A stretch of 14,023 nt of DNA, from the NCBI GenBank assembly GCA_002396205.1, contig DGXB01000015.1, forward strand, positions 1-14,023, read 5' to 3'. How positions within the stretch are numbered: position 1 is the stretch's first letter; every line of letters begins with the position of its first letter. The DNA is from Bacteroidales bacterium UBA4243. GTDB taxonomy: Bacteria > Bacteroidota > Bacteroidia > Bacteroidales > F082. Shown piece by piece: positions 7,317 through 12,276 of this stretch. Made by a program: the position numbers and the translations under genes. The notes beneath the pieces were generated by a model. It saw only the letters and a list, made by a program, of their open reading frames with translations, was not told where the DNA came from and did not search any database.

Positions 7317-7450
7317 ACGAAACGATGCTTTCGGGACAAGAGCAGGCGTTCCTTATGGCAATATAATAAGGTGTACCACCATTTCCCGAGGCATTTGTTG
7401 GCACGAGACTACGTGACATGAGACGCGAGTCTTTGTCTCAGGTCGCACGT
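7311..7450 (+). promoter_or_regulatory. Riboswitch expression platform and structured leader
   Basis: This covers the non-coding leader after the aptamer; the 420-base gap 7068-7487 holds no gene. A hairpin TGTC-x3-CGAAA (7311-7322) with TTTCG-G-GACA (7329-7338) uses the same bases as the 3' strand of P1 (7306-7316), so the two are mutually exclusive. Next come CCTTAT/ATAAGG (7351-7356 with 7366-7371) and, close to the gene, a long stem of ACGTG-AC-x-TGAGAC (7411-7424) with GTCTCA-x-GT-CG-CACGT (7435-7450). The latter overlaps an alternative small hairpin AGAC-GCGA-GTCT (7421-7432). No stem followed by a T-tract is seen, which argues for control of translation or of leader accessibility over classical termination. 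The start codon at 7488 has an AT-rich upstream stretch, normal for Bacteroidetes. Confidence 0.5.
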
Positions 7451-7487
7451 CAAGAAATGAATTGTCAAACCTAAAAATTATATTATT

Positions 7488-8681
7488 ATGCGTAAAATCT
7501 TTACTTTAACATTCCTCATGGGAATCTTCGGTCTGTTTACGACCAATGTCTTCGCTCAGGAAGACGCATCAATCGACCCTGCCAACATCCGTTATTGGAT
7601 TGGCGAAGGTGAAAACGAAGTGGTGTTCATCGTCAACTGGAACGAGCCTGACACGGCTTTGGCCTGGGGCTATCGTTTCAATGAAGAACACGTCACAGTG
7701 GAAAACGTCATGGACGCCATCGCCGAGGCTGACTATCGTTTCGATTACGACGCAGCCAGTGGTTGGCTGAGCGACATCAAGTTCAACGACGGTGTCCTCG
7801 ACCTGAAGTTGGCTGGCTCCTATTGGATGTTCAACGTGAACGGCGCCACGGCTCCTGATCTCTACACCAACATCAACGTTGCCGACGGCGACTGGATCAA
7901 GTGGGGCGACGAATCCTGCGGCATCTTGATTGACCCCGTCAACTATTACTATGTTTGGACGAAGGAAGTCGCAGCGGTGTATCCTTTGGCTGAGGAAGCC
8001 ACCATTGACTTTTCTGAAATCCAATATTGGATTGGCGAAGGCGCCAACGAAGTGGTGTTTGCCGTCAACTGGGCCGAACCCAACAAATGCTTGGCATGGG
8101 GTTACCGTTTCGATGGCGAGAGCAAGATCTTGAAGGAAATCATGGACGACATCGCTGCCGCCGATGGTCGTTTTAGCTATGTGCAAGGTGCTTGGGGCGT
8201 CGACGACATCAAATACAATGACGGCGAACTCAATCTTGGCGTGTCGGAGTATTCCTATTTCATGTACAACATCAACGGCATGATGGCCTGGTATGGCTAT
8301 GACCAACAGGAAATCGTTGCTGGCGACTTCATCAAGTGGGGCGACGTGGCTTGCGGCACTGAAATCGCCGAGTGGACCTATGTTTGGGAGCAACCCGTTG
8401 AACCCGTCAGCGTCTACACCAATGTGAACGAAAATGCCAACACTACGCTTTCGGTCTATCCGAATCCCGCTGTGAGCGAGACCTTTGTGACCATCGAAAA
8501 CGCTGGCATGAATGAAATCTCGGTCTTTGACATGCAAGGCCGCAAGGTCAGCACGATGAACGTCGAGGCTGTGGCTGGCGAACAAATGCGCATCAGCACG
8601 GCTGAACTGAACGCTGGTGTTTACTTCATTAACGTGAAGAGCGAAAACGCTGTCAGCACAGCAAAACTCGTCGTGAAATGA
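7488..8681 (+). CDS. T9SS-exported protein with two tandem DUF4430/transcobalamin-C-like modules, putative surface cobalamin binder
   Basis: A 397-residue exported protein: signal peptide 1-23 (cleavage after NVFA), two copies of one module (about 28-157 and 172-300), then a T9SS type A sorting domain (about 320-397: VYPNPAVSE, VFDMQGRKV, AGVYFINVK, AKLVVK). Each module starts YWIGEG(E/A)NEVVF, continues NW-x-EP-x4-LAWGYRF, then a helix-like segment (ENVMDAIAEAD or KEIMDDIAAAD), and ends with WMFNVNG or FMYNING, an AxGD(W/F)IKWGD turn, a Cys (144, 289) and YVW. The tail (aromatic-x-x-N-x-NG, GD-x-IKW) resembles DUF4430, the fold of the C-terminal domain of transcobalamin and intrinsic factor; I recall this by pattern only. 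First gene after a cobalamin riboswitch and coupled to the next gene by an ATGA overlap. Inference: captures cobalamin or a related corrinoid at the cell surface. Export route is sure; ligand is a hypothesis. Confidence 0.85.
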   Translation: MRKIFTLTFLMGIFGLFTTNVFAQEDASIDPANIRYWIGEGENEVVFIVNWNEPDTALAWGYRFNEEHVTVENVMDAIAEADYRFDYDAASGWLSDIKFNDGVLDLKLAGSYWMFNVNGATAPDLYTNINVADGDWIKWGDESCGILIDPVNYYYVWTKEVAAVYPLAEEATIDFSEIQYWIGEGANEVVFAVNWAEPNKCLAWGYRFDGESKILKEIMDDIAAADGRFSYVQGAWGVDDIKYNDGELNLGVSEYSYFMYNINGMMAWYGYDQQEIVAGDFIKWGDVACGTEIAEWTYVWEQPVEPVSVYTNVNENANTTLSVYPNPAVSETFVTIENAGMNEISVFDMQGRKVSTMNVEAVAGEQMRISTAELNAGVYFINVKSENAVSTAKLVVK

Positions 8682-9655
8682 GGAAACTCTTATCCATAGT
8701 GATGGCCATGCTGCCGGCTGCGTTGTGGGCACAGTTTGCGCCTGCGGCAGGACTGCCCGGCAGCACGGCCATGCATGCCGACTCGTCGGCATTCGTGGCT
8801 TGGGCTACGGGTTGCACCGTCGAACGCGGCTTGCAAAATATAGCTAAGCCTTCATTGGGTGTGGCCAACTTTGGCGAAGAGGCTTTGGCCTTGGGCAAGC
8901 CCGGTGGCACGATGGACGTCGTCAGCCTTGGCGATGGCGGCGTGGCCACCTTGACTTTCGGTTCTCCCATTTACAATGGTGACGGCCCCGATTTTGCCGT
9001 GTTCGAGAACGGCTTTGCCAACGCACAACATCCCGACGAATACTTCCTTGAAATTGCATTTGTGGAAGTGAGCTCCGATGGCGAAAACTTCTTCCGTTTC
9101 CCAGCCGTCTGCAACGTGCCTTACGAGACGCAACTGAATGGCTCTGGCACGATTGTCCCCACGCTCATCCATAACTTCGCAAGCAAATATGAGGCTTTCT
9201 ATGGCACGCCTTTCGACCTCGACGAGGTGGAAGACAACGCCTTGCTCGACAAGCAGCGCATCACCCATGTGCGCCTTATCGACGTGGTGGGCAGCATCGA
9301 CCATGAATATGCCACCTACGACTCGGAAGGACACATTGTCAACGACCCGTTCCCGACGCCTTTCGGCTCGAGCGGCTTCGACTTGGATGCCGTCGGCGTG
9401 ATTCACGACTTGGCGCACAACGATGTGGCTGAAAATGAAGCCAATAATGTGGATTTGTATCCCAACCCCGTCAGTAATCGTCTGCAAATCAAGGCTGAAG
9501 GACTGCAATCGGTCGAGTTGTTCAACATGGTCGGTCAGTTGGTGCTGACTTCGAAGAGCGAGTCCATCGACTTGAGCGAATTGGAAGGTGGCCTTTATTT
9601 CGTCCGCGTGGTTTGCGAAGGCGGATTGGCCACGAAACGTATTGTGAAACAATAA
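8678..9655 (+). CDS. T9SS-exported beta-rich protein of unknown function in the cobalamin operon
   Basis: A 325-residue exported protein. Signal peptide 1-18 (MRKLL, cleavage after ALWA before Gln19). The main domain (about 25-245) is Asp/Gly-rich and probably all-beta: VVSLGDGGVATLTF (81-94), NGDGPDFAVFENGF (100-113), then LEIAFVEVSSDGENFFRFP (124-142) and SSGFDLDAVGVI (231-242). Similar pieces occur in bacterial 'cell surface proteins' that I cannot name more precisely; acidic loops such as NGDGPD suggest metal (Ca2+) binding. Only three Cys (46, 145, 313). The T9SS type A domain is at about 258-325 (LYPNPVSNRLQI, LFNMVGQLV, GGLYFVRVV, KRIVKQ). The ATG overlaps the previous stop (ATGA), and the BtuG-like gene follows after 11 bases, so it is co-expressed under riboswitch control. 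A role in B12 capture or as a partner of BtuG or the tandem-module protein is inferred from position only. Confidence 0.85.
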   Translation: MRKLLSIVMAMLPAALWAQFAPAAGLPGSTAMHADSSAFVAWATGCTVERGLQNIAKPSLGVANFGEEALALGKPGGTMDVVSLGDGGVATLTFGSPIYNGDGPDFAVFENGFANAQHPDEYFLEIAFVEVSSDGENFFRFPAVCNVPYETQLNGSGTIVPTLIHNFASKYEAFYGTPFDLDEVEDNALLDKQRITHVRLIDVVGSIDHEYATYDSEGHIVNDPFPTPFGSSGFDLDAVGVIHDLAHNDVAENEANNVDLYPNPVSNRLQIKAEGLQSVELFNMVGQLVLTSKSESIDLSELEGGLYFVRVVCEGGLATKRIVKQ

Positions 9656-9666
9656 ATTATTGAGTT

Positions 9667-10734
9667 ATGAAGAAACAAAAATGGTTGTTGCTGGCTGCTT
9701 TGGCCGCGACGTTGTTCGCCTGCAAACCCAACCAGCCTGTCAATCCCGAGGGCTTTTCGGTGGGTTCGGGCGTGTTGGTGCTCAACGAAGGCAACTACCA
9801 ATACTCCAACGCCTCCTTGACGTTCTATGACCCAGTGGCCGACACGGTGGCCAACAACCTGTTTTACCGTGTGAACGACGCTCCTTTGGGCGATGTGGGA
9901 CAAAGCATGACGCTGGTCGACGGGAAGCTCTACATCGTCGTCAACAACAGCAACTATATCTATAAGGTGGATGCCAACACCATGGTGTGCGACACGACGA
10001 AGCCTTTCCGCCTCACCGATTTCTATTCGCCGCGCGAGATGCAGTTCGTTGCGCCCAACAAGGCTTATGTCAGCGATTTGTACGGTTCACAATTGTGGAT
10101 TGTCAACCCGCAGGACATGACCCATTCGGGCAGCATCGAGATGGGCAAGGCCACCGAGAAGATGGTGCTGGTGGGCAACGAACTCTATGTGAGCAACTGG
10201 TCGAACACCTTTGTGCAAGGTGTGGAGAAGAACACCGTGCAGGTGGTCGATGTCAACAATGACGTGAAGGTCGCCGAAATCACGGTGGGGAAGGAGCCTA
10301 ACACGATGGCGGTCGACAGGAACGGCCATGTGTGGGTGCTTTGTGAAGGCGCCACATGGGAAGCCGATGGCGAGAATCCCAGCCTTTGGGAGATCGACCC
10401 GCAGCTGAAGACCCCCGCAAAACGATGCGAGTTTGAAGGCACCGCCTTGTGCGTCAGAGCCAATCCGTCGGGCGACCAACTTTATGTTATCAACGGCAAC
10501 GTGGTGCGCCGGTTCGACATCGCCACGTTGAGTTTGTCGGAGACGTTCCATATCGAAGGCGAGCCCCAGTCGATGTTCTACAATATGGCGGTTGAGCCGA
10601 CGACGGGCGACATCTACATCGCCGATGCCAAGAACTTTGTGATGAACGGCACGGTGTATCGCTATTCCAACGATGGCGTGCTGTTAGCTTCGTTCACGGC
10701 AGGTCTTATCCCCAGTGCAATGTTGTTTAAATAA
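9667..10734 (+). CDS. btuG: BtuG-like surface lipoprotein, beta-propeller cobalamin-binding protein
   Basis: A 355-residue lipoprotein: signal sequence with lipobox LFAC, lipidated Cys19 followed by Lys-Pro-Asn. The mature part is a run of about 40-50-residue beta-propeller blades (YncE/DUF5074-like): VLVLNEGNYQYSNASLTFYDP (split here only for description; residues 36-56), GKLYIVVNNSNYIYKVD, KAYVSDLYGSQLWIVNP, NELYVSNWSN, VQVVDVNNDVKVAEITVGKEPNTMAVD, GHVWVLCEG, GDQLYVINGNVVRRFD and GDIYIADAKNF. In Bacteroides, BtuG is a seven-bladed lipoprotein that sits on the TonB-dependent receptor BtuB and binds B12 very tightly (established family knowledge); the NEGNYQ-x-x-NAS start is typical of it. 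Third gene of the riboswitch operon, 11 bases after the previous stop. No BtuB gene lies beside it, so the receptor must be encoded elsewhere. The family has paralogues with other roles, but the riboswitch supports B12. Confidence 0.87.
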   Translation: MKKQKWLLLAALAATLFACKPNQPVNPEGFSVGSGVLVLNEGNYQYSNASLTFYDPVADTVANNLFYRVNDAPLGDVGQSMTLVDGKLYIVVNNSNYIYKVDANTMVCDTTKPFRLTDFYSPREMQFVAPNKAYVSDLYGSQLWIVNPQDMTHSGSIEMGKATEKMVLVGNELYVSNWSNTFVQGVEKNTVQVVDVNNDVKVAEITVGKEPNTMAVDRNGHVWVLCEGATWEADGENPSLWEIDPQLKTPAKRCEFEGTALCVRANPSGDQLYVINGNVVRRFDIATLSLSETFHIEGEPQSMFYNMAVEPTTGDIYIADAKNFVMNGTVYRYSNDGVLLASFTAGLIPSAMLFK

Positions 10735-10749
10735 TTGATATTCTTTTGA

Positions 10750-10801
10750 GGGGATGGCAAGTCCCCGGCTCTGTTCGGGCGGATGGCACATCCGCCCGAA
10801 C
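10750..10801 (+). repeat. Two adjacent palindromes in the operon (REP-like), the second a perfect 13-bp hairpin
   Basis: The first is GGGGA (10750-10754) with TCCCC (10762-10766). The second is GTTCGGGCGGATG (10773-10785) with CATCCGCCCGAAC (10789-10801): 13 perfect pairs around loop GCA. Both share the core GATGGCA, so they look like related repeat units in tandem. Only TTTCT follows, so termination would be weak. Possible roles are partial attenuation or an RNA-stability barrier between the BtuG-like gene and the two distal genes. Confidence 0.8.
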
Positions 10802-10819
10802 TTTCTAAAACAATTCAAA

Positions 10820-10984
10820 ATGACAAAAACCTGTCCCCGCTGCGGAAAAACATTCGAATGCGTCCACTCAGTGGACTGCTGGTGCGTGAAGGTGAAGCTC
10901 ACCGACGCTACGAAAGCCTATTTGAAGGAGAATTACAGCGACTGCCTCTGCAAGGACTGCCTCGAAAAACTGAACCAGCAATGA
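10820..10984 (+). CDS. Small Cys-rich CWC-type protein
   Basis: A 54-residue soluble protein, MTKTCPRCGKTFEC at the start, then DCWCVKVKLT and CLCKDCLEKLNQQ at the end. Eight Cys are seen: CPxCG plus a following Cys, CWC, and CLCxxC, the pattern of the Cys-rich CWC family, presumably a Zn or other metal site. Function of the family is unknown to me. The start at 10820 is preferred to the in-frame ATG at 10754, because the longer form would begin inside the hairpin element and add a poorly conserved-looking leader. It overlaps the next gene by ATGA, so it is translationally coupled to the BtuF-like lipoprotein. No signal peptide, so it should be cytoplasmic. Confidence 0.8.
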   Translation: MTKTCPRCGKTFECVHSVDCWCVKVKLTDATKAYLKENYSDCLCKDCLEKLNQQ

Positions 10985-12105
10985 GAAAACTTTGGCTTTT
11001 ACTGTTGTTTCCTTTGTTGGCATGTAACCATCAAACGAAACAAACTGAAGAGATGGCGCAAGGCGACAACTTGATGCGCTATGCGAAAAACATCTCGGTC
11101 TACGAGAAGGACTACGGCTATCGTGCTGAGGTGCTTTGCCCTTGGGACACCACGCTTTCGTTAGGCTCGTTCGCTTTTGTTAAGGACACAACAAAGGCCG
11201 TTGATACCGATGTGAAAGGCGTTTTAAATGTTCCAGTCAATTCGGTGATTTCGTTTTCGGCTACGCAATGGGCTGTCTTTTTGCGTTTGGGTGAAATCGA
11301 CCGCGTGAAAGGCATCCTCGAAGGCCGTTTCGTGGTCGATTCTACGATGCTTAGACTGTTGGCGCAGGAAAAGGTTTACGACATTGGAACCGAGGCCGCC
11401 GCCGACGTGGAGCGGATGATCCAGCTGAAGCCCGATGCCTTGCTTTATTCTCCTTATTTCGATGGCAACCAAGGTGGCCTGAATGTCACGGGAGCGGTGC
11501 TGTTCCCCTTTGCAGACTATATGGAAAACACGCCCTTGGGTCGCGCCGAGTGGATCCGCGTCATCGGGATGCTTGCGGGCTGCGAGGACAAGGCCGACGC
11601 TTGGTTTGACGACATTGAACGACGTTACAACGCCCTTTCAGGACTGTGTGCCAACGTGGAAACGCGGCCAACAGTGTTTTCCGACCTGGCTTTCAACGGG
11701 CAGTGGTACGTGGCAGGTGGTCGCAGCTACATCGCCAAGCTCTTCGCCGATGCCGGTGCCGACTATATCTGGAAGGACAACCCATCGACGGCCAGTGTGC
11801 CGATGGATGCCGAGAGTATCCTCGCCAAGGCACAACATGCCGACTATTGGCGCGTCATCAACTCCAACCCGTTCCCGATGACTTACGAGTCGTTAGCCAA
11901 GGAAAGCCCTGTATATCCGCTTTTCGACGCCTTCAAGAACCACAAAATCATCGTGTGCGACATCCTCTCAACGGGCTATTTCGAGCAGTCGCAATGCGAG
12001 CCCGACCTGCTTTTGGCCGACTTCATCCATTTCTTCCACCCCGAACTTCTCACGGGCGAATGGGCTGGTTATCAGCCTAAATACTATCATCTAGTGGGCA
12101 AGTAA
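10981..12105 (+). CDS. btuF: BtuF-like ABC-transporter substrate-binding lipoprotein (cobalamin/siderophore PBP family)
   Basis: A 374-residue lipoprotein: MRKLWLLLLFPLLAC with lipobox LLAC and lipidated Cys15. The mature part has the two-lobe layout of TroA/BtuF-type binding proteins: lobe 1 with VPVNSVISFSATQWAVFLRLG and KVYDIGTEAAADVERMIQLKPDALLYSPYF (given as residues about 84-104 and 131-160), a linking region AEWIRVIGMLAGCEDKA, and lobe 2 with RPTVFSDLAFNGQWYVAGG and AKLFADAGADYIW, then VPMDAESILAKAQHADYWRV. It would hand substrate to an inner-membrane BtuCD-type permease not present here. Riboswitch control and the BtuG-like neighbour favour cobalamin; on sequence alone iron-siderophore binding could not be excluded. 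The start at 10981 gives an ideal lipoprotein signal; the longer in-frame extension from 10783 overlaps the CWC gene and is not credible. The stop TAA directly abuts the stop of the convergent minus-strand gene. Confidence 0.87.
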   Translation: MRKLWLLLLFPLLACNHQTKQTEEMAQGDNLMRYAKNISVYEKDYGYRAEVLCPWDTTLSLGSFAFVKDTTKAVDTDVKGVLNVPVNSVISFSATQWAVFLRLGEIDRVKGILEGRFVVDSTMLRLLAQEKVYDIGTEAAADVERMIQLKPDALLYSPYFDGNQGGLNVTGAVLFPFADYMENTPLGRAEWIRVIGMLAGCEDKADAWFDDIERRYNALSGLCANVETRPTVFSDLAFNGQWYVAGGRSYIAKLFADAGADYIWKDNPSTASVPMDAESILAKAQHADYWRVINSNPFPMTYESLAKESPVYPLFDAFKNHKIIVCDILSTGYFEQSQCEPDLLLADFIHFFHPELLTGEWAGYQPKYYHLVGK

Positions 12106-12276
12106 TCACCGCCTGAACGGGCAGTCAACCGAACAGTTGGCACAGCCGCTGCAATTCCCTTTATTCTTTCCGTCACTGCCACAGGAGCATTTGCCTTTGC
12201 CGCTACGCAAAGTGTGGATGGCCAAAGCGACCATCGCTGCGACGACCAAAAGCACTATGACGGTGGCGAGGTTCAT
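12106..12276 (-). CDS. FeoB-associated Cys-rich membrane protein
   Basis: A 56-residue protein: one N-terminal membrane helix (about residues 3-22, NLATVIVLLVVAAMVALAI) then a short basic, Cys-rich tail with Cys30, 32, 42, 45, 48 and 52 (KCSCG, NCSGCANC, DCPFRR). This is the typical form of the small FeoB-associated Cys-rich proteins found after feoB in Bacteroidetes and Firmicutes; a role in ferrous iron uptake is implied by context, the mechanism being unknown. The ATG at 12276 overlaps the feoB TGA (ATGA), so it is coupled to feoB. Longer upstream extension in this frame runs through feoB and was rejected. Its stop abuts the btuF-like stop with no spacer. Confidence 0.92.
   Translation of the reverse strand: MNLATVIVLLVVAAMVALAIHTLRSGKGKCSCGSDGKNKGNCSGCANCSVDCPFRR

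Noticed and set aside
7569..8792. Minus-strand open frame of 407 codons
   Set aside because: It is antisense to the riboswitch-led tandem-module gene, which has a signal peptide, internal repeats and a T9SS tail; the antisense product shows none of these.
10783..10980. 66-codon N-terminal extension of the BtuF-like protein
   Set aside because: It overlaps the CWC gene in another frame and begins in a hairpin; the ATG at 10981 gives a proper lipoprotein signal.
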